Positions 39,017 through 49,608 of a stretch of DNA of 52,669 bases are shown here, piece after piece. Source of the stretch: Chromera velia (Eukaryota; Sar; Chromeraceae); assembly GCA_018398765.1 (NCBI GenBank), contig JAHBMJ010003790.1, forward strand, positions 1 through 52,669, in the 5' to 3' direction. The notes under the pieces were generated by a model that saw only the letters and a program-made list of their open reading frames with translations, was not told where the DNA came from and did not search any database. Each line of letters opens with the position of its first letter. The stretch's first letter is position 1. The translations under genes were made by a program, and so were the position numbers.

Positions 39017-40577
39017 GAGCAGGCAGACGGACACACACACACACAGACACACACACAAACAAAACCTCTCTGCGTGCTGACTGTTCGGCTTTCCTGAGCG
39101 AAGTGGAGTGGAAGGGTGGGGAGAGCAGGCTGCCTGCCTGCTTGCTGTCAAAAGAAGGTGCGAGAAGACGAATGTTTTTGAGATGTGACGTTGTGCAGTG
39201 ACGAACCGCACGTTTTACGAAGAGCTTGTTTCCCGGGTCAAAAGAAGAGGACAGTACGAGCTCGGGTGGGCGGGAGGCGGGTCTCGAAAGTCGAAACAAA
39301 GGTCCGATCGAGTGCGTTGTCTCTTCTCCCCCCATACATAGAATTCCCCCTGTCTCCCAGCCCTCTCAGAAAAGACCCGCACGCCATTCGATCCCTTACG
39401 TTTGAATCTGTTTATCTGAGATGTTCTTTCGTGATGAAAATTGTAATATTCATGATTGAATTCAAACGCAAGCAGACAGACGTGCATATCGAAATCAATC
39501 TCGATTCAGTGTCGAGATCGATTATCTTGTTGTCATGGAGAATATCGCAACTTCCGGATTTAATATTCTGTAACACGATTTATAAGTCATAAATGATTCT
39601 AATTAATTCCAATGGTCAGCTAGAAGCCTTTGGTAAAGATAGCCGAAGGCCGATAATAATTATGATAGTAATTGGACTCAATAATTGGATGATCAAACCA
39701 TAAAAAGTTGTTCTTGTTCAAAACGAGTCTCTATTAAATTCTAAATTCTTTAGCATTTAATAATTTTAATTTAATTTAATTGGTATTATATGATTATATA
39801 CTTGTGTAATAGTACGTATCTAGGATAGGATGATGCATGATTGAGGGTTTTAGGATAGAACAGGAATCATAGGATTTAGTTCTGTTCCGGATGTCCCCAG
39901 TGTGGCCCCCCACGGTCCACTGCCTATAGAGGCTAGAGAAGACCAAAGTAGTGGTATAATACACTTCTCTTTACTTCTTCTTACTTAAAACTTATTTTGT
40001 CTGACACGAGTTCAAACGTTATTAAAGGATTCAAAAACGAAAAACGGATTTTTTGGCCGAGGGGGCTATGGAAGGCCACGGCCATGAAATCTTATTACTT
40101 ACCGCGTTCTTCTGGCACGCGCGACTTCGGCGCGCAATGCGCGCTCCAACTCCCGCGTGTCCAAAGATGTGCCATGATGTGCCGGCTAAGATCGATGGCG
40201 TGTAATGTACACGTGGGTATTGATGTCTGTATATTCAAATTGTACGTCTGTCCAACAGTAGACGTGCCATGACGTGCCTGCTGTTCAGAAAGCGGTTGCA
40301 GAGAAAGTACTTTCAGGTCGGAGCACAGCCATCGACTGCACGGACGTGGCCCTGGGTTGCTAAATTGTTATCTTCGAACACGTGAGCCGGGCACGTTGGC
40401 ATCTTGTTTTTGCCGCTGCGTCTTCCTTCTGTCTTCTTCCTACTTCCCAGGAAAGAAAGACGCTGGCGGGGTGGGGAGCACACAGATAAATGGACACTTC
40501 AGAAGTCCAAGAAAAGGTAGTGCGTCCGCAAAATAAAATTGAAACTATTTGTGAGGAAGAAAATATCGAAGAAGAAA
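39017..40577. other. Intergenic region with AT-rich repeats
   Basis: After the presumed 3' UTR of DHFR-TS (to about 39,400) the sequence becomes AT-rich (39,560-39,960). It includes GGATAGGATGATGC and TTAGGATAG motifs like those in other SINE-like blocks here. From about 40,050 it is unique and moderately GC-rich and presumably carries the promoter of the next gene. No other gene is seen. Confidence 0.5.
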
Positions 40578-43066
40578 ATGGATCGTATCCGAGACGAAGG
40601 AGACGACAAACAGGTCTTGCGTCTTGAGGTCCTCTCAAAGGACAGTCTGTGCAGAATATCGTGTCTTCTTTTCTTCATCTGGCTTGTGGGAATATTTCTT
40701 GCCTGGTGGCTTGGGCCTGCTGCCCTAGGCTCGGCCGCGTTCTCGACATTCTACTGTGACCAGTACGCACCCGCAGACGACCCTAACGTTCGCCATAACG
40801 AGAGCTGTGTGGGGACTGACCTGCGAACTCGTGGTTCTTCGTTTGAGTTACGAGTAAAGTTTGTGCAAAAGTTTGATCACGCGTTCACGCTCTTTGCTCG
40901 AATTCCGAATCCATCTTTCTTCGTGAACTCGACCGAAGGGGACCAGAGAGGTCCTGAGGGCGTGGGGGGAAGTCTGGTCAATGGGAGTGAGTCTGAGTGG
41001 CCCCGAATGGATTTCACAGACTTTAGTCGTCTGCAGAAAAGAGCGAGGGCGAATAAGTGTGGGGACGCGTATGGAGAGACGTCAACCGAGTGTAGAGAGC
41101 TTGCGTTCTCGGTCCGATTAGATTTGTTCCACCCTGGGGAGAAGACTCTTCCGTCATCTCTGACCGAAACTTTCCGTCTCGATCAAAAGGACGGGGGCGG
41201 CTTTGGCGCAATTCCTCAGGCCTTCAAGGAGGCTTTCGTGAATGCAAATCACAACGCCGAGGAAGTAGATGAGAACCCAGGAACAGCTGGGGGGGGGAGG
41301 AGACGGCGAATGAAAGAAGAGGAGACGGGAGGAGGAGAGACAGTGCCCAAATCGGGCACCATCAAACAGGGGTCGAGTAAGCAGTCATTTCTTTTGGACA
41401 TGGTAGGGGAAGTGCGCTGTCCGCCCAAGGCGCCCTTCTGCGATCCCCTAGTGCTTCTGCAAACCCGCCAGACGGCTTTTGACTTTGATAATCCTGTGAC
41501 GTTTTCCTTTGCGTTACAGGACCCACCAGATGCTGTTGATCGTCTGTCCAAGGGGGAAGGGGGTGATATTGAGGAATTGCGGTTTGAGAGAGAAAGGGGG
41601 ATGGTGTTGGACTCTGGGTGGATTCTGGATGTGTTGCTTGAATTTGTTTTTCGAAATGGGGACTTCGCAATGTTTGAGGGCATGGTTCGGCTCTTGTGTT
41701 TGTTTATTTCAGGAGCTCTTTTTGTGAATTTGTTGGTGTCCATGCCGGACTTTAAATGCCTCTCGTGGGGAAGGGAACAACAGCAGCTCTTCGGTCTGAT
41801 CTGTGGCTTGTTTCTGTTCAATGATCCCTTTTTCGTCTTATTCTTCCTTGTTTACTCGACAGTTCCAGCAACACTAGGCGCCCTCTGTCGGGTGACCTTT
41901 CTTTCTTTACTCCTGGGATTCTGGCTTGATCATTTCTCCATCTACATCCGTCGTGCGACGGGGGGAAATGTGAAACCGCATAGCCATAAGACAAGTGCAG
42001 TGGGTCGTCTTCTTCTGCTCTTCTCCCTCTGGGTGGCTTTGGTTGTTGTGGCCCTGATTGCAGAACTGCGCGTGCACAGAGACCCTTTTGCTTTTGCGGG
42101 AAGACGGTCGGCTTTGCCGTTCACAGAGAGCAAGGAGGGGGGGGGGCGTCCGGTGCATGGTATAGTGAGACTGCTGGAGAACTTGGCACGATCGTGGCTT
42201 ATCATTGGGATGCTGATCTATCTTTGCACATTCGCGTCAACAGGAATTAATGCGATGGTGAAGACTGCAGGGAGTGCAAATGGAAGGGTGACCTATCTTT
42301 TTGTTCTTCATTTTCTCGTTTGCATTGTATGTCTTTTGGATTTTCTGTTCGGACTTTCGGGACCTGTGCCGGGCAATCCGACAGTGTTTGTGGGTGTGAT
42401 GCTGAGCGTGAACCTGTACGTCGTCTGTTTGAGCTGTCTGCTGACACCCGCGGGAGGAGACAGCGAAGATATGGCTCTCCCAATTCCAACAGAAGACCCT
42501 GATGCTGTAGTGGTCAGTCAGCTATTCCCTCTGCCTTCTTGTCGATTGGCTTCTTTGGGATGTGACTTTCTTGCTGCCTGTCTCCATTTGTCTTTACCCT
42601 TCCCCATCTTATCTTCCTGCCTTTGTTCTGTCTTTCTCTCCATTTCTTCCCCACCGCCCCCCTCCCCCATTCCCTTTTCGCATTCTGCCGCCCTCTCGAA
42701 GCTTCCTGCCTGCCTGCGAGTTGGTGCGAGTGCTCGTCCTTTTTTTTGCGTCTGATAGAAAAATATTTCCGTTGCTCATTCGTCCGTCGAAGGAAAGAAG
42801 GAAGGAAGAAGAAGAGGAAGAAAAGCGACAAGATAAGTCAAATGAGCTGTCTGTCTTTCTCCCCCTTTTTCCTTGCGTGTACGCACGTGTTCCACTGCTT
42901 TTCTCGGTGCTCTGACCCTCACTCTCCCTCTGAGTGTGAGTGTGTGTGTGTGTGTGTGTGTATGTGTGTGTGTGTGTGTGTATGTGTGCGTGTCCCTCAT
43001 AATTTCCGAAAGAAAGAAAGAAAGACAGAGAGAACGAAAGAAAGAAAGAAAGAAAGAAAGACCGAC

Positions 43067-43097
<31 letters not shown>

Positions 43098-43293
43098 AAC
43101 GAAAAAAAGAAAGAAAGAAAGAAACGAAAGAAAGACAGACAGAAAGACAGACAGACAGACAGAAAGAAAGACAGACAGACAGAAAGAAAGAAAGACAGAC
43201 AGACAGACAGACAGACAGAAGGAAAGAAAGAAAGAACGAAAGAAATAGATAAAGAAAGAAAGAAAGAAAGAAAGAAAAAAATAAATAAAAAAA

Positions 43294-43327
<34 letters not shown>

Positions 43328-43765
43328 CAGACAGAAAGAAAGAAAGAAACAAAGAAAGACAGACAGACAGACAGAAAGAAACAAAGAAAGGCAGAAAGAA
43401 AGAAAGACAGAAAGGAAGAAAGAAACAAAGCAAGAAAGCAAGGTCGCTTCGGTCTGGTCGAAGGGTTGTTTCTGCAGTGCGTTTTCTCGATTTATCCCCA
43501 ACTGTTATTTATCCTTCTATCCCTTTAATTCTCTTTCTGTCTGCAGGTCGACGAGGAGAGGGAACTCCGGGAACTGTACGGGCACAGTCCCGGTATGGCG
43601 ACAGAGAAGGGGGACGAGGGGGGGGCATCGAGAGTGAGGAGGGACAGAGAGAGTGGGTCTGCAGATGGGGTCCCCGACGTTGGAGATCTCTCCCCGGACT
43701 CTCCAGGAGACTGGCCGGCGGGGGGAAGGAATTCAAAACGAACTTCATCAGGGGCCCTTTACTAG
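40578..43765 (+). CDS. TMEM181/Wntless-like multi-pass membrane protein, two exons
   Basis: Exons 40578-42512 and 43547-43765 (phase 0, GTCAGT donor), 717 residues. The longer upstream frame lacks ATG, so 40,578 is used. An N-terminal membrane segment (SCLLFFIWLVGIFLAWWLG) is followed by a ~350-residue luminal or extracellular domain. It has Cys residues, possible N-glycosylation sites (NESC, NST, NGS) and FTLFARIPNPSFF. A block of about seven membrane helices follows. The segment QQLFGLICGLFLFNDPFFVL carries the LLxNDPxF signature I associate with the TMEM181 / Wntless-type transmembrane domain. The C-terminal exon is cytosolic, charged and low in order. Family members with a GOLD-like luminal domain act in secretory-pathway cargo transport; the cargo here is unknown. 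Confidence 0.75.
42934..43440. repeat. (TG)n then (GAAA)n/(GACA)n microsatellite in intron
   Basis: About 50 bases of TG repeats followed by roughly 430 bases of AAAG/AGAC tetranucleotides in blocks. The single intron of the TMEM181-like gene contains it. Long Ser/Phe/Leu frames on the opposite strand are repeat products. Confidence 0.95.
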
Positions 43766-43914
43766 TCTGTAAAGAGTAGTCTGGTATCAAACGTTTCGGC
43801 CTCAATATGGTGAAGTATTAAAGTTGCACATATATTCAATGTTCTTCATAAACATTCCAAACTTACCGTGGAACTTCTGACACATCCATTTTTTAGCTAT
43901 CGTTACTGCTAATA

Positions 43915-43980
43915 GTATTGCATATCATAGCGTAAAGCATATAGCATACTAGATAGCATAGCATTAATGTTCCGGGTTAT
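43915..43980 (-). repeat. SINE-like repeat with TGCTA tail
   Basis: Read on the minus strand this is CCCGGAACATTAATGCTATG followed by irregular GCTAT units. The same core occurs at 26,995-27,050 (+) and 44,183-44,215 (-). Confidence 0.45.
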
Positions 43981-44536
43981 AGTAACTTCTAGATACTACT
44001 GGTAGGCTAACAGATAGGATGGGATTGATTGATTGATTGATTGATTGATATGTTCCGCCCTAGGGCCTTCCCGCTATGTCTATCTGTCGCCAGAGCTAGC
44101 AGCCTAGTAGCAGGGCAGGGCGTTCCCCAGCCTAAGCTGAGGATGAAGATCAATATTTTTAGTAAACTTGCAATGTGTGTTTACAGCATAGCATAGCATT
44201 AATTTTCCCGGTTTCCCCCGCCGCCCCACGGGTCAGTGCCGGGGGACGGCTTGTTACCAGGCTTGTTAATAATCGTTATTTTAGTTTTTATTAATTGTTT
44301 TCAATGTTTTATCGGCTGCTTTATCTTTCTTAAGATCTTTTGTTTTTCTAGACTACACTATACGGTTAGGAGTAACTATCGGGAGAACTAAGTTAAGGTG
44401 GAGGTGTGTGTCAAGGTGTCATGACAGGTAAGTCTCTGTGGTCTGTGCTCAAGTCTGTACAGCTCCTGGAGAAGCCTGTAAAAGTAAAGGTAATACCCTC
44501 AATCCGAAAGCAAAGCAATGAATCCAATCTCGCATG

Positions 44537-44753
44537 CTATCCAAAGCACAATACGTACAGAAATGATAAAACAATACGTCCGCGCGATAATCGCTCGGCG
44601 CGGCGATTATTCGCTGCAGGCATGCGCGCAACACGCGTACGTGACACAAGCCCGGCCAAGCCTGGCCCAATGCGCGGCACGATACCCCGGCAGGTAGTGC
44701 TAGATATTCTGTACTTCAACTGCAGATAGTACCAGATACCCTGTACTTCAACT
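44537..44753 (+). repeat. 215-base direct repeat, copy 1
   Basis: Starts near ATCCAAAGCACAATACGTAC and ends at CCCTGTACTTCAACTC. It matches 44,923-45,150 in the same orientation with scattered differences and a small indel near the left end. Confidence 0.85.
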
Positions 44754-44874
44754 CCCCCCCTCGATCGTGTTGCCGAAGCAAAAGCAAAACGTTGCAGAAA
44801 AAATATGTAAGGCAATGTAAGCGATACGACTCAGGACAAATTTTAGTTCAGCAAAGATAACAATAAAAATGAAA

Positions 44875-44915
44875 ACAGCCGCATGCTCTAACACTGAGCT
44901 ACAACAAAAAGAACC
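44875..44915 (-). ncRNA. tRNA-like fragment (5' half only)
   Basis: On the minus strand the sequence GTAGCTCAGTGTTAGAGCAT is a textbook tRNA D-arm with A-box, followed by GCGGCTGTTTTC as a possible anticodon arm. No T-arm/B-box (GGTTCGA-type) follows within 150 bases. I therefore read it as a tRNA-derived relic or the head of a SINE, not a working tRNA. Confidence 0.35.
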
Positions 44916-44922
44916 ATCATAT

Positions 44923-45150
44923 GTTATCCAAAGCACGATACGTACAGAAGTGACAGAAATGATAAAACAATACGTCCGCGCGATAATTGCTTGGCGCGGC
45001 GATTATTCGCTGCAGGCATGCGCACAACACGCGTACGTGGCACAAGCCTGGCCAAGCCCGGCCCAATGCGCAGCACGGTACCCCAGCAGATAGTGCCAGA
45101 TATTCTGTACTTCAACTGCAGATAGTACCAGATACCCTGTACTTCAACTC
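44923..45150 (+). repeat. 215-base direct repeat, copy 2
   Basis: Second copy of 44,537-44,753, about 390 bases downstream. Differences are mostly transitions. Confidence 0.85.
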
Positions 45151-46259
45151 TGGGGGTTTTGAGGGTAGCTTTGTTTACCCAGTTATTTACCGTAAATTTG
45201 GTAACCGACGATTGGTAACTAAGGGGGTCTAGGGGCCCTACCACTGCCATGGTAACTGACAGCTGGGGGCCCCAGCATTCAAAGAAAAAAAAACGTTTCA
45301 TGCAAAAGTTTTTTGACGTGAATTAACATGCATGCGATAAAATGATTCCATCGATCTATAAAGAAAGTGCATGAACAAAGTTTCTCCGGTTTGAAGGAAA
45401 GACTGAAGATAACAGCCGTATGTGACAGTCCTGCATGTATGTGTGGCCGAAGAGGACTCCGAGCAGGAATTGCTGATACAGAAAGTATCCAGGGCTGCAT
45501 CCTTCCCTCGCTGTCTAACTCTATACGGCAAAAAGTCTTTTCGCTCCATGATGTAGGTTGAAGTGAAGTGCAGTCTCGTGTCCAAAAGCAGTGTAAAGTA
45601 CTGGCAGAGTCATATTTCTGTCAATAATTATTCACGATAGTTCAATGGTACTTCAACTATACTTCGTCAACTGACAATTAACAAGTTTAATCACTTAAAT
45701 TAAGTGTATACTGATGATGATGATGATGATAGAAGACTTAACCCCTAGCCTCTGTTGGGCTCGGGTGGTCCATGATGATGATTAAGGGTTAAATCCTAGA
45801 TTTAGCGACGCCAAAATTGCGGCCAAATCCTAAAAACTAGATCTTAAAACGGTTGTTCATCAATTTAAACCGTGTTTTAAATTGTTTTTCATTCATTTTT
45901 TAACAGTTTTTAACCTATGTTTATACTAAAAATACCCTACTACCGCTACCATGGTAACCCAACCTAAAAGTACTACCGTAACCACGATTCTGGTTACCGT
46001 CGATTTCCCATGTAGCCCCGGCCCTTCAGATGAATACTCCACTGCCAGACCATGCAGACATATCACACCATCACAGCATGTCACCGATTTAATTCCATTC
46101 CGAGCAGAGAGACCACGATCGTGCCCATGCAGGTAAATGAAGCAAAACAACCCAATGGATGCAGAGGGAGGGAAGGGATCGAATCAGGACGTCCAGCCCG
46201 GTGTCCTCCTAAGAGCGCGACCACGAAACGGAGAGGAAAAGAAAAGGAGAAGAAACAAA

Positions 46260-46573
46260 TCAAACGAACGAATCTTCCAAATCGATCTCCCTCACCGCAG
46301 AGGTAGACTCAGAGGAACCAGATAGCAGGAGGCCCTGTCTCTCTTCTCGATTCCCCCCGCGAAACCGCACCTGCCCGCTTTCGGCATCCACTACCTCTTT
46401 CCGTTGCTCTTGGCCGGCCTCTAAGTCTTTGACTGGGCAGTTCTGTGCAAGTTTGCCAACCCACTCATCCAACTTCAAGTACCCAGCAAAGACGGGGAGC
46501 ACAAAAGTATATATAACAGCGATACAAACCCCCAGAAACACTTTAATGTACACGAGCCCATTCAGAAAACCCA
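46260..46573 (-). pseudogene. Frame-shifted C-terminal continuation of the RING-CH protein
   Basis: About 104 codons, beginning near LMGFLNGLVYIKVFLGVCIA, continue the hydrophobic-helix pattern of the upstream frame. They end in an acidic, Ser-rich tail to a stop at 46,260. One extra base in the T6 run at about 46,576-46,581 would place it in frame with the RING-CH coding sequence. No intron of normal size fits at this point. Confidence 0.5.
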
Positions 46574-47371
46574 TCAAAAAATGCTCCTCCCTTCCTTGCT
46601 CTGCAACCTCAATGACCACAGCCCTAGCACTGCAAAGATATTGAATACTCCCAGAAAAACCACTCCAACTTGCAACACAGGCCTTCTCAGAAACAAAAGC
46701 AGCAGCCTGAAGTTCGCTCGAGATCCGCTCAGCAGTCTTTGGGGTCCGGTGAGAGTCACAATTTCGTCCCACAGCCCACCGCCAACAAGAAGGCAGAAAG
46801 AGACGTCAAACATCCAGACGATGTACTTCCCAACCGCACGCAGACCACGACAAAACGTCATCAACACAGAGACCATCAAATGTCCCTCTCCCTCCGCCTG
46901 CTGTCCCTCGCTGTGCTGTTCCACAGCCAAACCTGCTTCGTTACTCAAAGGACTCAACTCCCCTGTATCGCCACTATTCCGAACCTGGTCATAAGAGTAC
47001 AGCCCATAAACGTCTTTCTGGAAAGAAAACATGTTGTCACCAAAAACGAAGCCGATGAACCAGTGGAAAGCAAGGAAAACACACAAGAGGAGGAGAGGCC
47101 AGAGAATGCGAAAGCCGTATATCAATATGGTGCACCTGGTGTACGAAACAAGCTGATAGTGCTCTCCACAGACATCGCACTTGACTGATCTGGTCGCATT
47201 TTGCGTCTCTGTGCCCGACTTTCTCCACTGGTCCAGACAGACTCGGTGGACGAAGTGAAGACTCCCTGAGCACTTGCACGGATGAATCAGGTCACCAAGC
47301 TCTGAAACCTCAGCGCCCTCCCGACAGATCCGGCAGATCGCCCTGTCGTCACCTTCGACGTCGGACTCCAT
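46574..47371 (-). CDS. RING-CH (MARCH-type) membrane ubiquitin ligase
   Basis: 265 residues from ATG at 47,371; the open frame reaches further upstream but without ATG. The C4HC3 RING-variant finger is at residues 13-68: C13/C16, C32/C34, H42/C45, C65/C68. W49 follows the HRVC-LDQW motif, as in MARCH proteins. Hydrophobic helices follow (ILIYGFRILWPLLLLCVFLA; YIVWMFDVSFCLLVGGG; VLQVGVVFLGVFNIFAVLGL). Members of this family ubiquitinate membrane proteins in endosomes, ER or plasma membrane. The frame stops at TGA (46,574) immediately after a run of six T. A coding-looking continuation with another membrane helix lies in the next frame to 46,260. This is either a sequence error in the T-run, a real mutation or a shifted product. 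Confidence 0.8.
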   Translation of the reverse strand: MESDVEGDDRAICRICREGAEVSELGDLIHPCKCSGSLHFVHRVCLDQWRKSGTETQNATRSVKCDVCGEHYQLVSYTRCTILIYGFRILWPLLLLCVFLAFHWFIGFVFGDNMFSFQKDVYGLYSYDQVRNSGDTGELSPLSNEAGLAVEQHSEGQQAEGEGHLMVSVLMTFCRGLRAVGKYIVWMFDVSFCLLVGGGLWDEIVTLTGPQRLLSGSRANFRLLLLFLRRPVLQVGVVFLGVFNIFAVLGLWSLRLQSKEGRSIF

Positions 47372-48096
47372 ACCGCCAGAAACCTTGGTGGACCAAGACT
47401 GAATCCAACCTGTGTGTGATGGATATGTATTCGTCAAAGGAACCCTTGATCAGCACTCCGCTCCCGTCTATCTAATTTCAACTGTCTAAACCACCAAATT
47501 TGCAGCAGTGAGACGCTTCAGCAGAGATGTAAACGTGATGGCAGCAGATAATTACGGCAGTGGTTTCAGAAGAATGGTGCATGGAACCATTCGCTCAGTG
47601 TCAATGCCGCTGAGGTCTATCGTCTGGTCTACAAGCACGACTCAGAGTAATTCAAGTGTCTGTGAATCGTTGATCTGTCCAAGACGGAACCGCAAAACTT
47701 TCTGCTTGCCTGCTGGTCAAAATGGAGTTTAACGGACGTAAGGTGATTCCTGTGTTGAATCTGCAGTCCGATCGAAAAAGGTCAGACAAATCGATCGCCG
47801 GCCCGGCCGCGCGCGCGCAGTTCGCGCCCTGCATGCCCTTGAATCGCGTCACATGCACGCGCGATTTCTGTTTTCCGTTCTGACACACTGAGGTCACGCA
47901 CTCTTTCAAGTCACTGAGACTGTCAGTTCATCTAACGAATCATCGCAAGTCTCATCACAGTTGACGACTCTATAGTGAGTCTGTGTCGACACGTACATAT
48001 TGAAGCATCACTCGAAGATCAAAGGAGATTAGACGTCACACAGCCAGTATTCCAATGGCCCTTTGCCAGTGAAGCATTTTTGATCTAACCTGCAAA
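47372..48096. promoter_or_regulatory. Divergent upstream region, RING-CH / toroid-like genes
   Basis: About 725 bases between the two start codons. There is a short GCGCGCGC run at about 47,808-47,817. Both promoters must lie here; no element is identified. Confidence 0.35.
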
Positions 48097-49608
48097 ATGA
48101 CAGGAACCCTGGGGATTGTGACGAGTCGGAGAGCAGTTGCTTCGTCTCTCTGCAGTCTCCATGACTGGGTCGTCAACTCAGTCTACGAACGGAATGACGG
48201 CACCTTCCGGTTTGTGTATCAGAAGAGACTGGAAGTTGACACCTCTGGGCACGAAGACATGATCCCGGAGGTGAGGAAGTGCCCGGTTCGTGACATCGGG
48301 ACCGCCTGGAACACGGCGTTGCTTCTGGGCTTTTTGTCCCATCAAACTTGGGCACCCGACCCCACCTCAGCGGGCAGTGGCGTCCTTCTTGCTGCTGTTC
48401 GGAACACGATCGATGCTTATGGCTCCGATGTGGTCGAGTTCCAATCCGACGAGAGCGCTTTGCCGTGTGCTCGTCTGAATTCCGCCGCTCTTCTCGGAGA
48501 GGCGCCTGCGATAGTTCACTCCGCCTTCCTCACGCTCGGCCTGCTGGCAGAGCAGCGCCTGATCAAGCGGAAGGACTGGAATGGGCTGTGCCTGGTGAAG
48601 AGACTCATGAACGGGGTGGTGTCCCAGCAGGACCATGAGACCGGGGCCGTTGCCGTACTGTTCGGCCGGAAGGACAAGAACAGCGTCAACTTCGGCATCG
48701 AATTGTACCCTGCAGAGTCTCTCCTCAGCCTGGTTGACGTTGCAAAGTACATCGTGGAGGAGGCCAAGCGAAAGGGTGCAGCAGAGAAACACGAATGGGG
48801 GGATGTCAGACGATACCTCCAGTGTGTCTCTGACGCCTTCCCCTTCTACGCCAAATTCTTCCACGAAGAATTCCTCCCCAGAGTCGACGTGGGAGGAGAC
48901 GGGCGGGAAAGGGAAAGGGAGAGCGTCAACTTCTTCGCGAACTGGCAGGTGCACGCATTCGCCGAGTACGTGCAGCTCCTCCTCGACATCGACGAACTGG
49001 TGCGTGCGGGGCTCCACGCCCATGTCTCTGCCCTCCCCTGCCCCTTCTCGGTCGTTGAGGGCCTCGAGAGGCGCTGCGGGGAGATGGCGGCCTATGTGAA
49101 GGAGCTGTCCCTCCATGTCGCCAGATCCCGGTGCTTCCAGGGGTTGGGCCGACGTCTGAAGAGACGGAGGTCATCGAAGGGAGAGGGGGACGTGGCAATG
49201 CTGCAGGAGGGAGCGGGGGGCGCGCATGTAGAGCGCCTCTCGCAGGACTTCGCGACTGTGGAGGTCGCGTGTGGGCTTGAGGCCCTCATTTTCGCATGGC
49301 GACTGCAGGCGAGATTGAGAAGGGGGACAGGTAGCGTTGGGGAGTTTGGGGGTGAGGGTGGGAGCACTTTGATGACGTCTCTGCGTGCGTCAGCGGGTGT
49401 GGGGGTTGGGTTGATGACAGGGGCGGACAAGGAGATTGAGTCTGCGATTGAGAGTGGAGTGCAGTACCTGCTGGAGGTACAGAAGAAGGAGGAGCCGGGG
49501 AAGGGGGGATTCGGGCACTCTCTGCACCACCACTCGCAGAGAATAGACGTCACCTGCCACGTTGCCAGCGCGTTCATGCAGCTGTATGGCTGCTTGCCTG
49601 AAAACTGA
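48097..49608 (+). CDS. Intronless predicted alpha-toroid protein, function unknown
   Basis: 503 residues from ATG to TGA with no intron, unlike most of its neighbours. Secondary structure looks all-helical throughout. Motifs that could line a cleft are IELYPAESLLSLVDVAKYI, NFFANWQVHAFAEYVQLLLD and GGFGHSLHHHSQRIDVTCHV. Evenly spaced helix pairs with YPxE, NWQxxAFAE and RIDVTxH motifs remind me of (alpha/alpha)6-toroid enzymes and lanthionine/epimerase-like folds. I cannot name the family or reaction. An Arg/Lys- and Gly-rich insert (about residues 350-430) interrupts the fold. The lack of introns and the bacterial-like motif style would suit gene transfer, but that is inference. Confidence 0.65.
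   Translation: MTGTLGIVTSRRAVASSLCSLHDWVVNSVYERNDGTFRFVYQKRLEVDTSGHEDMIPEVRKCPVRDIGTAWNTALLLGFLSHQTWAPDPTSAGSGVLLAAVRNTIDAYGSDVVEFQSDESALPCARLNSAALLGEAPAIVHSAFLTLGLLAEQRLIKRKDWNGLCLVKRLMNGVVSQQDHETGAVAVLFGRKDKNSVNFGIELYPAESLLSLVDVAKYIVEEAKRKGAAEKHEWGDVRRYLQCVSDAFPFYAKFFHEEFLPRVDVGGDGRERERESVNFFANWQVHAFAEYVQLLLDIDELVRAGLHAHVSALPCPFSVVEGLERRCGEMAAYVKELSLHVARSRCFQGLGRRLKRRRSSKGEGDVAMLQEGAGGAHVERLSQDFATVEVACGLEALIFAWRLQARLRRGTGSVGEFGGEGGSTLMTSLRASAGVGVGLMTGADKEIESAIESGVQYLLEVQKKEEPGKGGFGHSLHHHSQRIDVTCHVASAFMQLYGCLPEN

Larger units (their letters stand above)
43766..46259. other. Repeat-rich spacer without recognisable gene
   Basis: It holds TGCTA-tailed short repeats (43,915-43,980; 44,183-44,215), a (TGAT)n run at 44,027-44,050, a pair of 215-base direct repeats, a tRNA-like fragment, a TGATGATGA run at 45,713-45,730, and GGTAACC-rich blocks at about 45,175-45,260 and 45,935-46,015. 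No coding sequence is supported. Confidence 0.5.

Noticed and set aside
42609-43501. Minus-strand frames of up to 274 codons made of Phe/Leu/Ser repeats
   Set aside because: They are reverse translations of the (GAAA)n/(GACA)n intron array, open because the array lacks stops on that strand.
46170-46225. tRNA-like 3' part on the minus strand (GGACGTCCTGATTCGATCCC)
   Set aside because: A T-loop-like word is present, but no consistent D-arm, anticodon arm or acceptor stem could be folded by eye.
48367-49116. 249-codon minus-strand frame
   Set aside because: Antisense shadow of the 503-codon plus-strand gene; no motif or start context.
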